A program made the position numbers and the translations under genes. DNA of 64,000 bases from Dimorphilus gyrociliatus (taxonomy: Eukaryota; Annelida; Polychaeta; Dinophilidae). Every line of letters starts with the position of its first letter. Position 1 is the stretch's first letter. A model generated the notes under the pieces. That model saw only the letters and a list, made by a program, of their open reading frames with translations. It had not been told where the DNA came from and ran no database searches. The stretch spans positions 124,001 to 188,000 of the forward strand of contig CAJFCJ010000044.1 of assembly GCA_904063045.1 (NCBI GenBank), in the 5' to 3' direction. This document shows positions 1 through 11,739 of the stretch, in pieces.

Positions 1-72
1 TACATTGGAAAATCTATTGAGTCAGTAGTTTTAATCTAGAAGCTAGCTTTCTTATAACTCTTCCTTTTGTAG

Positions 73-357
73 GTGGTCAGGTGAGGGCGTTGATGAGGTT
101 GGAAGAGAAAAGGAGACTGGTATTGTAAGAATTCGTGTAGATCCAAAATATTATAGGCCAACTGAAGTTGAATTTCTTCAAGGCGATTCAACAAAAGCAA
201 GAAAACATTTGAATTGGCAACCAAAATTCGATTTTCAAGTAAGTCTTGACGTAGAGTGAAAAATAATATATATTGTATACAATTATTAACTTAGGATCTG
301 GTTGAAGATATGATGAAAAGTGATCTGAAACTTATAAAAGAAAATCCTGCAGCTTGA
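73..357 (+). CDS. GMDS: GDP-mannose 4,6-dehydratase, last two exons
   Basis: This is the C-terminal end of the enzyme that converts GDP-mannose to GDP-4-keto-6-deoxymannose, the first step of cytosolic GDP-fucose synthesis. The penultimate exon (73-238, after a TTTTGTAG acceptor) encodes [10 protein letters not shown], then [17 protein letters not shown] and LNWQPKFDF, all very conserved in animal GMDS. A 56-nt intron (GTAAGT...TTAG) precedes the last exon (295-357), which encodes [13 protein letters not shown] and ends NPAA-stop. Upstream exons, including the NAD-binding and catalytic parts, lie outside the window. A possible AATAAA signal is at 602-607, about 245 nt past the stop. The reading frame is intact. 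Confidence 0.96.
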
Positions 358-1151
358 AGTCTCCTTTAGCTCTATCATTTCTTCAAGAAAATCTTTACGA
401 ACTTTTCAAAATTCTTCTATGAAACATTTCCATTTGGAACAGAATAGGCAAATCATTGTCTATGTCTGTTCTTCGCTTATCCTATCATTCAGGTGTCAAC
501 CCTGGGGTTTAGTTTTTTGTCAATAGTGTCTACTCTCTATTTTGTACTCTTTCGGATAAGAATTGGTCTATTCAATACAAATTGTTCTTATGAAATATGA
601 AAATAAATGGCGCCATCTAAAAGGTACAAGTACCAAATACATTTGATCCTAATTCACTCTAACCACTTCTCTTAGAAATTTTCATAATTTCTAAATCTAA
701 GAAGATAGGAGATGTAGATTGTTCTTTCTATCTATCCAACAATCAGGTAATAATTTGGAATGATAAATTCATCATTAAATGTAAATTTCAAGAAGATATG
801 GGTTGTATACTCTAGTCATACCTAGTCAAATTGGAATTCAGTACAAGAATTCACATTCATAGATGGAGATTTACAGAAGAATGATAAACTATTCAATTTG
901 TTTGAATTCAATTTTATAAGAGAAGTTGTAGGGTTGTAAGTCTAACCAAAAAGAGAAAAGAGAGAGGAAAAATGAAATTGTAATACAAACTTTCTTTCTT
1001 AAAGATTACTTGTAATATGTTTTTTATTCATAATCATGTCCATTGAAGCTTTCTACTACCGAAATAGGTAAAATTTAATCAATTAAATAATTCAAATTAT
1101 AGATGACCTATTTCTTTGTTACAGGCAAACACAGGCTAAAACTTGGAACTA
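358..1151. other. Intergenic, no gene seen
   Basis: AT-rich sequence with the presumed 3' UTR of the preceding gene (AATAAA at 602-607). I see no coding segment, RNA gene or repeat shared with the rest of the window. Confidence 0.6.
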
Positions 1152-1341
1152 CTAGTAATAAGTATTAGTATCATCTCCAAATTTTACATTTATACTTTTA
1201 AAATCAGATTTTACAACTATGTGTCCTTGAATAGCACTTCTGCAAGTTGGACATTTAAATTTTGGCAGATTCTGCAGACACTTTTCACAGCAGACAAGAT
1301 GATTACAAGGCATCAGTAATATATTAGCCAAATTATTAAAT
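1152..1341 (-). CDS. RING-finger C-terminal exon
   Basis: After a CCCTTTTAG acceptor the minus strand reads NLANILLMPCNHLVCCEKC, then CPTCRSAIQGHIVV, and ends at TAG (1152-1154). The C-x-H-x2-C-x2-C...CPxC spacing is the second half of a C3HC4 RING, so the product is probably an E3 ubiquitin ligase. The first RING half must lie upstream. A cysteine-containing open stretch at about 1380-1510 (minus, starting WTYDLEKVD after an ACTAG acceptor) may be the preceding exon, but I could not find a donor giving the right phase. The gene is therefore either mis-resolved by me or degenerate. Family identity beyond RING is not recognised. Confidence 0.6.
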
Positions 1342-1793
1342 CTAAAAGGGATTACTCAATGTTTTACATAAGCAAAGAGCGATAGGTATTGCTTATATTC
1401 ACAAGAGAAATAAGTCAGACAGCTAATTCTACCATTTGGTACGTTTCCATTCAAAATGCAAACTTTGTCAACAGTATCTACTTTTTCTAAGTCATAGGTC
1501 CACCTAGTTAATCAATTTCTGTCTCGTTTATTTAAATATACCAAAAAACAACATTATCATTCAGTTTACATTGATAAACCTTACAATTGTCATGTGATAT
1601 AGAGTTCAATTAGTGAAAGAGTGAAAGGAAACCAGTCAAGAAAATCCTTGAACCATCTGTTTGAATTTATTCACAATTCAATGCTTTTGTAGTATCTTTG
1701 ACAAATACCTTTTACCCTTTTTAAACAGGAATAGCCATTTAATATTAAGGGTGAAGGTGATAGGAAGCAACACAAATTTCTGTATGGATAATT

Positions 1794-3191
1794 CTACAAT
1801 CTGTGTATTTCGTATTCGCATATTTGCATATTTTCATCAGTTAATCCAAATCCCTTAATATAAACAGCTTGGCAATGTTGAGAATTACAACTGCAAATAT
1901 AATTACAATACGTATCATCTCCAGTAGTCACGTGACACGTATTAAAAATGCCAAAAAATTCGGGGTTAACTTGTAAATCGTGGGGAACGTAGGCAAAAAC
2001 ACCAGAATTCAAAAGGCTATTTATTGGATTAATGCACTGTTTCAAGTTGGTTCCTTTAATACGAATTTCGAAATCTGTCGAGTTTGTTCCAACAGTTGGC
2101 CACGGAATTCTAAGAGAAAATTGCTTTTCGGTTGTTATAGTAACGCATGTATCAATATCTGAGTCGGTAATATCGATAGTCTTTTGATCGTTTATCGTGG
2201 TAAAATCATTAAAAATTGGTTGAAGAATACAAGAATATCCAACAATATCTTGAGTATTAATAGGAGTAGCTTCGCATAATTCAGTGGTATGAGTAGTACA
2301 GTGATTAACGGCGTCGTTGACTAGATAAGTAAAAGTTTTACAACTTTCAGCGTTACATATGTCTTTACAAGCAGTGGCATCTACAGCCAAATGTTCTTCC
2401 AGTTCATCACAAGCCCTGTTGAAACATGTTGCGGAACTAGTAGCTAGCTTATAATATGTCATTTGAGTAGTTGTAACCAATCCACTGGGAGCTTGGTAAC
2501 TTTTTGACATTTCGCATTTTTCTTGATCAAAATTATACACAAAATATTTACATTCACTATTCGAAAGGCATGCCGTTCCGCAATCATTCAAACTAATAAA
2601 AGTGTACAAAGCTAATTGGTCAACGGTTGATGGGATTTTATTGTATTTAATAAATCCAGGAATATACGTATCGCCGTAAAAACATTTACTATTTTTCCAA
2701 CAACCTCCACGTTCATTGCATCTAGTTTCATAGGTATTACTAGAACCTGCAATTTTCTCACTTGAATATGAACAATAAACTGGATTTGTAAATTCTTCTG
2801 CAAAAGCAAACAAAATACGTATTTATTACTAAATATTCAATAGGAAGAAAACTGCAAAACATTTACTGCAATATTTATGGGATGGTCCAACATATTTTGA
2901 ATTAGATTGAACTATTAAATCATTAGGATATGATAAACTATCGCCAGAGTTTATTGAACATTTCCCATCTGGAAAGTCATAGTTTATAGATCTGCAAACC
3001 AAAAAAGAAAACAATGGAACATGGGGAAGATAATGGAAAGGGATCATAGAATAATAAAAAGACAAAAGTTCTCTCTTACTTGCAGTTTTCCATTTCAAAA
3101 CATTTTGATCTACATTCTTCATAGGTACTTTCCAGCTCTTCAATTTTATGATTAATTAGAACTTTTTCAAAAAGTTCCAAAGTGAAGCAAT
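1794..3191 (-). CDS. Secreted PAN/apple protein with trefoil-like and F5/8C-like C-terminus (3' exons)
   Basis: Three exons fit by splice signals and phase: 3080-3191, 2867-2991 and the last exon 1794-2797. The first two form one PAN/apple module (CRSKCFEMENCK, then INYDFPDGKCSINSGD). The last exon begins with a trefoil-like stretch (CNERGGCWKNSKCFYG), continues with two PAN-like modules (CGTACLSNSECKYFVYN; CKDICNAESCKTFTYL), and ends in about 130 residues running from DSDIDTCVTI through FSLRIPWP and CQAVYIKGFG to ICEYEIHRL. That pattern (a TC near the start, an ICE strand at the end) resembles a galactose-binding F5/8C or fucolectin fold. PAN modules bind proteins or glycans extracellularly. 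A paralogue of the final exon ends the window at 63651. No signal peptide is assigned because the 5' exons are uncertain. Confidence 0.75.
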
Positions 3192-4141
3192 CTGTCAAAA
3201 AAGAATAAAAAAAATTACATTACGTTCTTTTATTTAAAATTCAAAAATTTTCTCTTCTCTCCCTTTCTTACTTTCTTTAAATCCAATAGAGATTTTTACT
3301 TTCAAATTGATAATTGAGGAAATTGCCAATAATTTGATGATTGTTATACTATCCATTTCTCTTATTATTTTCTTCCAAAATTTATCTTCTGGATAGACAA
3401 TGCATATTCAAATATGCATTCTATTTCATATTTCATGATTTCATTATACAATTCCATAGTATTTTCATTTATCATTTATCACGTGATCATTTAACTGACT
3501 CTTTTCTTTTCGTTGTATTGAACAGTTGTTGCGAAACTTGCTTATAAATTATTTAAAAATAATGGAATGAATTATTAGATAAAGAGAAACGAGCTTCAGT
3601 CTGTTGTATAGCTTTAGAGAATGACAAACGAATGTCAAGAACGTCTTTTTCACTAATCTAATTAAAGTTTAAAGAAACCATAGTTTTATCTGATTAATAT
3701 TTAAAAATTCAGAAAATAGTGTTGCAGGTATATATATAATCAGTTAGGGAATAGGTGAAAATTTTAGGCCTATGCTGATGATTAAGATACAGGAAAACGA
3801 GATTAAGTAAATAATTTCTAGAACTTACACTTAACTTTTTAAATATAGAAGTTTTGATTACGACGGACACTGCCGTTTAAACAATATTGCAACAGGAATG
3901 GTAACAAACATAAACTTTACTGTCCACGTTAAAGTTTATGGTAAGTTATTAAAAATTAAATAGAATATCAATTCAATGCATAGAATGTATAACATTAACA
4001 TTACAAAAATATTCCATTATCGCTCGGGCAAATAGAATATTTTTTGCAAGATCAAGAGCATATCCTTCGACTATCCTTTCGTAAACAGTAAATTGCAAAA
4101 AAAGAAAAGAAAAAAAAAGAGAAAAAAGAGTAAAAGGAAAT

Positions 4142-4215
4142 TGCTCCCACTGGGGGTCGAACCCAGGACATTCGCGTTATTAGCACGACGCTCTAACCAA
4201 CTGAGCTATGGAAGC
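4142..4215 (-). tRNA. tRNA-Ile(AAT): tRNA-Ile (anticodon AAT)
   Basis: Reading the minus strand, the acceptor arm GCTTCCA pairs with TGGGAGC. The D arm has GCTC/GAGC, the anticodon stem TCGTG/CGCGA encloses the loop CTAATAA (anticodon AAT), and the T arm CTGGG/CCCAG encloses TTCGACC. The discriminator is A (4142). The body is 73 nt and intronless. T-rich sequence (TTTT runs) follows within about 20 nt, as expected for Pol III termination. All stems pair, with G-U pairs only at one acceptor and one anticodon position. Confidence 0.95.
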
Positions 4216-4605
4216 TGCTATACACTTTTGCTAAAAATGCGGCTATATAACTTATTACATTTTATAAAGCATACTAAAAGGAAATTTTTATTTTGTTACA
4301 CACGCTTATCACCTAATTGATAATATTTTCAGTGCAACCCTAAGCTGGCTCACCAGAAAATAGGGGCTGTTATAAAAAACATTGGGTTGTTTTAAGCATA
4401 AAATCAGGACTGTAGGCCTCTCCTCAATCCTCGGCTGAAACGTTACCTTCCACTCATATATTTCCTCCAGGCGAAAGTCGATTTTCCACGAAACCATAGT
4501 GCAGGACATTGTCTAGTTGATAGGTAGATAGATAGATAGATATAGAGAGAGGGAAAGAGAATGAATATGCTAATTTTTTACAACTATTAAACAACTCCAA
4601 CTTAC

Positions 4606-4800
4606 ATTCTGCCTTCTTAATATAAGTAGTATAACTGCTGCCTTTGGCAGGCTCTCTAATTCCAGTATAGGTAAAACATATTCGACCAATCATTGCAAAA
4701 GCTTCGCATTCCGAATAATTTGAACAGATAGTAGAACATTGCTCTAAAGTTTTATTGGGATATTTAACAAAGGGGCTGGCTAATTGCCTCATCTCTATCT
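4606..4800 (-). CDS. PAN/apple domain exon (partial)
   Basis: The minus strand encodes ...YPNKTLEQCSTICSNY, then CEAFAMIGRICFTYTG and ends AYIKK-like before a GTAAG donor (4601-4605). The Cx3CxnC spacing is that of the central part of a PAN/apple module. The 5' boundary is unclear: the frame is closed by a stop near 4840, so an acceptor must lie between. It is probably another 5' exon of the gene at 1794-3191, on the same strand 1.4 kb upstream, but a separate small gene is possible. The tRNA-Ile lies in the presumed intron. Confidence 0.5.
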
Positions 4801-4869
4801 TTGTCTTCTTCACAATCAGATATTGTCGTTAAATTATCGATTTTATTGTTATAATTCCAATATGATTTG

Positions 4870-5770
4870 TCTTCATTCTGCAATGGAATACAGCAATTAC
4901 CATTCTATTTTACAGCAATTTATAGACGACTAGAGATTTTAAGAATTTTCATAAATTTCATTGAATAGATAAAGAGATAGTAATAATAATATTTTGTAGT
5001 GTATGCGTTATCGGATATGATTAGGGCTGGTTAAGAAAGAGTTAGTTATTAAGACAGAGAAACTCAATGAAAATTTACCTTGACATGTTATACTTAAAAG
5101 CCTAGTGCATAATATACTTCTTATTGATAAAAATGATACTTTTATAACTCACACTGTTAAAGAGTTCAATAAAAAAATGTAAGCCTATGTCTTACAATTA
5201 TACTCCCTCCCTCTAATGTAGGGCTGAACTGAGGGTTAGGAAGCATCAAGTGGAAACAATCCTCTTAACTGGTGGGTTAGGGTTAGGGTAAAACACCAAA
5301 AACTGGACACATATTTTAACAGTTATAGTTTTCTTCTTTTGTAGAATATTCCGTCAACAACTTAACTGTTATTTACTTGAAAATTCACTGGAAAAAAATA
5401 AGTCTAAAAGGTGATTTCCAACCTCAACTAGAGTGTGTTTAAATCTCGTAATATCCAGTTTAAATACAATATTTATCAATATAACTTTCTGTAACTGTGT
5501 TATAGGAAAATCTTCATTAGAAATTCATTCAAACATGGAACTTCCTCCCCACCATGAACACAATAGGAAAAGTTAATTTGTATCATGGAAGATGAAGATG
5601 ACTTTAGTCCATGACATATCTTCTTAAATCCTTTTCTTACCTTGTGGAATACTTGCTAAAAAGTTTTATTGTTGTTGTTGTTTTTTTTTTAAAAAAAAAG
5701 AGACATTAAGTTAAAAATAAATTTTGTTCTTTTAAATTTAAAAAACAAATTATCTTATGACAAGCGAATT
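4870..5770. other. Non-coding, contains partial dispersed repeat
   Basis: No coding segment is visible. At about 5219-5312 a stretch with GGGTTAGGGTTAGGGTAAAACAC resembles part of the dispersed repeat described at 13650, 45245 and 57474. A homopurine/homopyrimidine run (GTT)n-T10-A9 lies at about 5670-5700. Confidence 0.4.
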
Positions 5771-5773
5771 GTT

Positions 5774-5943
5774 TCACATAAACGTCGGTGTGAGAATCAT
5801 AGACAAATGATTAATCTTTTGAATATAGTTTGGATGAAGATTACAATATTCTTTACACTCTTTGAAACTGCAAAGTTCAAATTCCATCAATTTTTCTATA
5901 CTAGCTCTCAACGTCGACTGAGCATCATAGGAACAAGAAGCTA
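5774..5943 (-). CDS. Possible PAN-like terminal exon
   Basis: After a TTTTCTAG acceptor the minus strand reads SCSYDAQSTLRASIEKLMEF, then CSFKECKEYCNLHPNY, and reaches a TGA at 5774. The cysteine pattern resembles the helix-loop part of PAN/apple modules found nearby. Homology is weak and no partner exons are resolved, so this may be a fragment. Confidence 0.3.
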
Positions 5944-6019
5944 GAAAATTAATGTTGATTTTTGAGCAAAGAAAAAAAATTGAATTTACCACGTGCGACA
6001 TTTTCCATTGATGGTGTGA

Positions 6020-6985
6020 GTAGTATCAATACTATTGTAAAAAATTTTAAATATCTGAAATAAGTAGAAGAAACCATCTTTCAAACATTCAAAACTCTTT
6101 GATGCAGAAATTAAAATAAAAGCTTTATATAAGCCTATAAAATAGGATGGACCCAATAGACGAATTTGTAAATGATCAAACGTTATTTATAAATAGATAT
6201 ATTGAATTGATATTGTTTTTCTTGTATTTTTTGAACAGGTGGTGACCCAGAATATTCAGCATCATCTTTAAAAATCAATTATTTTTTGCTTTTGAATTTT
6301 ATATTAATATTTAAATTTTTTAAATTAAAAATTTTCTTTCATCTCTTTGTTATTTAAAAGAATAAAAAATACTTTTGAATAATTAAATTTAATTTTTGAA
6401 TTGTTTTTTAATCATCCAGAAAATTGTCTGGCAAAAAATTAGATTAGGACTTTGTTAATTCTGTAGTTGACCCCTATTTGAACTTGTTCTGTATTCATGC
6501 GATTCACTCGCATATAAATGTCCAAATTTTCAAACTAACATCCAATTATGAAGAGTAAAAATCTTGTTTCAGATGACCTTCTCAGACGATTAGATGATTG
6601 GAATGGAACAGTGATCGTTTATATGCTATACAATTTGCCATTTAACATCCAATCATCACTTTTCAATTGGTGAATTGTCTAGTTCATGTTGATGTTTAAT
6701 AATAGGATGTTTCAAAGTCTGATAGAATTATAACTTGGCCTTAATGTTTCTGTTACATAATTGGATTTACTAGGCATTTTAGTAACAATTTCACTTCCCA
6801 ACTGACAAATATATAATTATATCCAATTATTTATAATCTTACCATTAATTTATAAATACTAAAATTCCTATTGGTTATCACGTGACTACAGCGTAGTCAA
6901 GGTTACGCATATTTATATATATATCTTCTTTGGAATCTTTCAATTGATGATTTCTATTCATTGAGTTAAAATTTTGAAGAATTTG
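6020..6985. other. Intergenic, possible lectin promoter at 3' end
   Basis: AT-rich with no coding signal. A TATA-like run (ATATTTATATATATATC, about 6908-6926) lies roughly 65-80 nt before the start codon of the SUEL lectin gene and is a candidate core promoter. Confidence 0.35.
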
Positions 6986-6989
6986 AATT

Positions 6990-8267
6990 ATGGCAGATTC
7001 TTTTTTGAATATTTCAACAATTCTAGTTCTAATACTTTTCAGTCACTTTCAATATGATGGTAAGTTTTTGTGTTTAGGCCTAATTGTGAATTATTATCTT
7101 CTTCCTTTCCAGAAGCGGTAAAAATTTCGCAAACGGTTTGCGAAAATCATTCATTAAATGTTATTTGTCCCGTTAATCGGGTAATTTCTATAAATAGCAT
7201 TATTTATGGTAGGGAAAAGGGAGATTTTAAGACGTGCTATAGGCGTTTTTTGAGTAAAAGTCCATTTAGAGAAAGAATATTTGCTAATGTTTGTAAAGCA
7301 AAAAATGGAGATGAAATAGTTAGTAAGCACTGCAATGGGAAAAGATTGTGTTCAGTTAGAGCTCAGAATAAAATTTTTGGAGATCCATGCTTTGGAATTC
7401 ATAAATATTTAACAGTAAAGTATGAATGTATTAAAGGTAAATAAAGGAATTTTTTCCAACTAAAAACTCAATAATAATTTTTTAATTCATATTTTAGACA
7501 CAAATAGAAAAGTTGCATGTGAACATAAAACATTAAATTTAGTATGTCCATATGGAAATGTTATTAAAATAAAATCGGCACTGTATGGAAGACAGAAGAA
7601 GGAATTTACAATTTGTAAATTCAAGAATTCTTTGAAAGTAGAAAAGAGAATTTATGAAAATAGTTGCAATTCTTCAAAATCCTATTTAAAAGTATCTCAA
7701 TTGTGTAATAATAGACAAAGATGCAGTGTAAAGGCAAAAAATTCTGTATTTGGAGATCCTTGTGTTGGAATTTTTAAATATTTAGAAGTTAAATATATTT
7801 GTGAAATTCCATCACCAAAAACAACAACAACAACTATTAGACCAACTTCTACACTACAAAGCTATGTTCATTGTAAGTTTCTTTCACTATTTTTCTTCTT
7901 TCAAAATTCAACTAATCTTCAACATTTATCTCTTCCTTTTTAAGATAAAATTCCAATAACAGTTTGTAGAAATTTTTTCATCTATTTAACCTGTCCACTG
8001 GGATCTAAAATTATTATTAATCATGTTTTCTATGGAAGTGGAGACAATGGCAAGAGAAATTGCTCTGAGAAATTTTTGAGAGAGTTTTATTCAAAAGAGA
8101 ATAATCATCTATGCGAATCATTAGATTCAACAAAAATGATAGCTCAAAGGTGTAATAATAGACATGAATGCAAATTAGTAGCCAGTCATTATTCCACTCA
8201 TTATAGCTGTTGTAATAATTTCAATTATTTTACAATCATTTATTCTTGTTTCAAGGTGAAAGAATAA
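6990..8267 (+). CDS. Secreted SUEL-type (rhamnose/galactose-binding) lectin, three domains
   Basis: Four exons (6990-7059, 7113-7436, 7498-7872, 7945-8267) join with consistent phase into 363 residues. Exon 1 encodes a signal peptide (ISTILVLILFSHF). Domain 1 has CENHSLNVICP, IIYGR, CNGKRLCSVRAQN and FGDPCFGIHKYLTVKYEC. Domain 2 repeats the pattern (CEHKTLNLVCP, ALYGR, CSVKAKN, FGDPCVGIFKYLEVKYIC) and is followed by a Thr-rich linker. Both keep the YGR and FGDPC-G motifs that form the rhamnose pocket in this family. Domain 3 keeps eight cysteines and a YG but replaces FGDPC-G-KYL with HYSCCNNFNYF, so its sugar binding is doubtful. The role is likely extracellular glycan recognition or agglutination. 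Introns are 53-72 nt. The gene is intact. Confidence 0.93.
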
Positions 8268-8619
8268 AAACAGAAAGTAGGTCATTAAAAAATTTTCAGA
8301 ATAAAATATAATTATTTGCAACAAAAAAAAAGATATTTTTCTTAATTAATTAATCAACTAGACAAATTTATTATCAGGTTAAATCTAGGCCTAACCAACT
8401 AATATGGAAATTTGTTTGTATAGTCTTACAAATATAATTGGGTACACTATTAGAATTTATTAATTATATTATATAATAAGCTTTTATTGTCAGTGTTTTT
8501 TGTTCTAATTTCTCAAAATATTAGAAAATATTGAAGGATTTTTCTATAGATTTTTATCTTTTACCAATACATCTCTTATCCAGTGATGATATGTTGAAAC
8601 CTTTTAGCACAAGAAACAT

Positions 8620-9764
8620 TCAAATATCATAGATAAATATAAAAATACAACTAACCCTAGCAGAGTATGTCAATTTTTTTTTACAAAGAGAATCTCCTCC
8701 ATTAACAATACCAACAATTGTCCAGTAATCATCAATATAACAGAATAAAGGACCTCCAGAATCTCCCTGGTAATGGTGTTAAAAGAATTTCACATAAAAA
8801 ATCTTTTTTGAATGATAAATAATATTAATAAAAAAAATGTTTACATGGCAAGAATTTCCTGGATAATTCACACTTTCTGCACAAATATTTTGTGGATAGC
8901 TTACAGATTTGACAACAATAGGATATTTTTTATTGCAGGACTGTTCAGTCATCAATCTTTGTTCAACTCTCCATAGATAATTTGTTTCATCTAAAATTTC
9001 AGATATTTATCAATTTTTTTCTAATTAAATTTCAATTTCAATTTTACTTGGTAAAAAAAAGGAAACTTTTTCAGACCAAAACCGGAAGTTTGACAAGGTA
9101 TATTGAGATATTCCACATTATCGCTCTCAGGTAAACAAATTGGAAAAATCCTTTCAGAAAATTTTACATATGATGACAATCTAAAGATTGCAATGTCGTG
9201 TTGACGTCCATCATATTTAGGATTAATGTAAAATTTGTTAATCTTTATTTTATCTGCAATCTGTCTTTTATCACCTGTTCCAAACACTGCATAAAACTCT
9301 GTAGACCTATATTTATTGGATTATAATGATTATTCAAAAAACAAAATTAGAGTTCTAATGGATAGAAGATAAAATGTCCTTCACATCTTAGCCTTGAAAC
9401 AGTGAACTTGATACATATGGGACATTTTATCAAATTTTTTATATTTACAATTATATCTACCCTTGAAGACAATGAGCAGCTGTAAGAGCATACTTTTCAC
9501 TGATTAATACTGCACCACAAATATATGTTAGATTTCTTAAAATAATTCCCTAAAATTAATCATTTGAGTATTGTTAAATAAAGCATTGATTCTCTCATTT
9601 ACCTGCCATGGAATTTCTTCAATATTTACCCTTTTTCCACCAACAATATATTTTGAAACTGATGATATTCTACCACATGACACATTCAACAATTGTCTAT
9701 TTGAATCTATTGGTTTTTTAAATATAATATTCATATAGTATGAAATTCTTTTTACTTACTTGAA
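8620..9764 (-). CDS. Trypsin-like serine protease domain
   Basis: Exons read on the minus strand: about 9603-9764 (CGRISSVSKYIVGG, ending PWQ), 9461-9549 (TAAHC, catalytic His), 9048-9306 (DIAIFRL, catalytic Asp), 8845-8990 (LWRVEQRLM, CNKKYP, SVNYPGNSC) and 8620-8766 (GDSGGPLF, catalytic Ser, ending at TGA). All three S1A triad residues and the IVGG activation site are present, so the protein is a zymogen cleaved before Ile. One junction is unresolved: the donor I see after ...FPFFYQ (9047) is phase 0, while the next exon needs phase 1. That means either a non-canonical donor or a frame defect. MAM-type exons lie directly upstream on the same strand, suggesting one modular protease. Confidence 0.82.
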
Positions 9765-9954
9765 TGGCAGTATTTTACATTCAATCTTTTAATTATGACA
9801 CTTTTATTACTAAGAATTGTTGAATTTGCAATTATGATAATATGTTCAATTATTGAAATTTTCCAACTAAGTAAATTTATTCTTTTTTATTAGTAAAATG
9901 TATATAAAACCTGATTCAAATTCTCTTCTAAATGATATAAATAATAGTTTGAAT

Positions 9955-11694
9955 TTATAGTTTTAAGTTCTCTGAAAAGAAATAAAATAGAACATTCATA
10001 TTATTTTTTCGCAAAGGAAACAAATATTTCAACTTCTTTAGTGTTTTATTCCCAGAAATCACTTTTAAATTTACTAATATTTCATTTTTTGATGTCATTC
10101 CTAAACTTTTTATCCATAAGTATAAGCATATTTCTTTATTTTCCAATTGAATATTTTCATTCTGAGATATTAATTGAGAAATTTGATTCTTTTCAGAATT
10201 TTTACCAGTTATTATGAAATGATTGCTAATTTTTTGTTTTTTTTTCATTTCATTCACATTTTCATTTAACCATTGAAAGTTTTGATTATAAGGATTTTCA
10301 ACTTTATATCCACTGAGATCTTTAATAGAATTACAACCTTTAAAGAAAATTAACTTTTACTTGTAAATTACATTTTCAGATTGACAAGGAGAAGATTTAA
10401 ATACTTTTCTTTTCCTTCTTGTTTTTCTGTATGCCGTGTAAGCATTGCTCCTTAGCTAAGAATTCCATTTCATTTAAGGCAATGTACTCGGATTGTAGTA
10501 GTCCTCTAGTAATTTTGATAATGATCTATTTGAAATAATAGATCATAAATAAAACCATTTTTCTGAAGTGATATTTAAACAAATAAAAATAGAAATTTGA
10601 CTTTGAAATTTTCATTTGGTAAATCTAAGATAAATGCCTTATGCCATTGATTTGACAATACATCATTATCAATGATATGAGAAGATTCTACCTTTCTATT
10701 TTCCAATAAAATGAATAGCTAAAAGATATAGAATAATCTTATTGAACAAAAAAGAGAAAAGAGTAGTAAAATTAAAAAATTATTACAAACCATTATACTA
10801 AATTGATTTCTTGTTGTAGAGTATAGAAAGGAAATACAACTGTTGGACACTTTAAAATAGGGACTTTCAAATATAATAAAGGTATTAACGGATGGATAAA
10901 GTAAATGATTGGATATAAGAAGAAAATTTCCACCTGAAGAAAAATAAAATTTGGTGTGATTGTAAAAAATTGCATTTAGAATAGTAAATTCTTCTTAAAT
11001 AGAAAAAAAGCCAACATCTTTCATCATACAATCCATTGTAATGAGAAACTACAGTGATGACTCAATTGTTTAAATTGACAAAAATCATAATTAAAGGAAC
11101 AAATTATCATTTCTAAATGGATGAAAAAATTTATGTTTTTTTTTAATTTGATAAAGAGAAAAGGAATACTTTTAAACTTGGCTTTTTCTCTTTCCAATTT
11201 GAAATTATCAAATGTAAATTGCAATTTTTGTGATTCAAGAGATCTTATTTCAAATTTTACCTTTTATCATCAATACAAAAGTATCAATTATTGAAGTATT
11301 TAGATTTTCTATATATTTTTACTTACATTTTCAACATTTTCATAAATAAAAATCAAATTTTTTTTGGAGAAATGATGATATATATATCTATTTTTTGAAA
11401 TTTTAAAAAGTATGAAAAACTTTTCACACATAAATATTGTATACCAAACCTATAATTTGAACTATTCATACATTTGAAATATAAATTAATTTTAGAATTT
11501 GAAAAAAATCCATCAATATCAAAAGAAAGATATTTTTCGTCATAAGATCTAAATTCTGGTAAATATAATTCTGCTTTACCAAAGTTGAATTTTGAATTTT
11601 GAGTAAAATATAATTTCTTGTTCTTGCCTTTTAAAATCATAAATGTTGATTTATTGTTGTTGTTTAATGCAACAAAAGATAATATTACAACCAA
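9955..11694 (-). CDS. MAM-domain exons, probably 5' part of the trypsin gene
   Basis: Several minus-strand segments match MAM modules. One module: 10793-10930 (GGNFLLISNH, then SPYFKVSNSCISFLYS), 10610-10740 (NQWHKAFILDLPNENFKVKF) and 10430-10530 (IKITRGLLQSEYIALNEMEF, a MAM ending). A further module opens at about 10338 (CNSIKDL...FQWLNENVNE) and runs to ICLYLWIKSLG and a TAG at 9955. An earlier one is suggested by 11353-11694 (LILLVVILSF signal-like start, then AELYLPEFRS and LSFDIDGFF). MAM modules mediate adhesion or substrate positioning in secreted and membrane proteases such as enteropeptidase. The end at 9955 may be a retained intron reading rather than the real stop. Exon joins were not all resolved. 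Confidence 0.55.
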
Positions 11695-11739
11695 GAGTAT
11701 AACTTTTCCATTGAAATTCTAAATTACTATTTACTATGT

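Noticed and set aside
1661-2162. Two plus-strand open frames opposite the PAN gene
   Set aside because: They are antisense to the last exon of the PAN/F5/8C-like gene, which has clear homology on the minus strand and at 63.7 kb.
4093-4320. Plus-strand open frame with a lysine-rich start
   Set aside because: It reads through the antisense of the tRNA-Ile gene and an A-rich tract (the tRNA terminator on the other strand). It is a shadow, not a gene.
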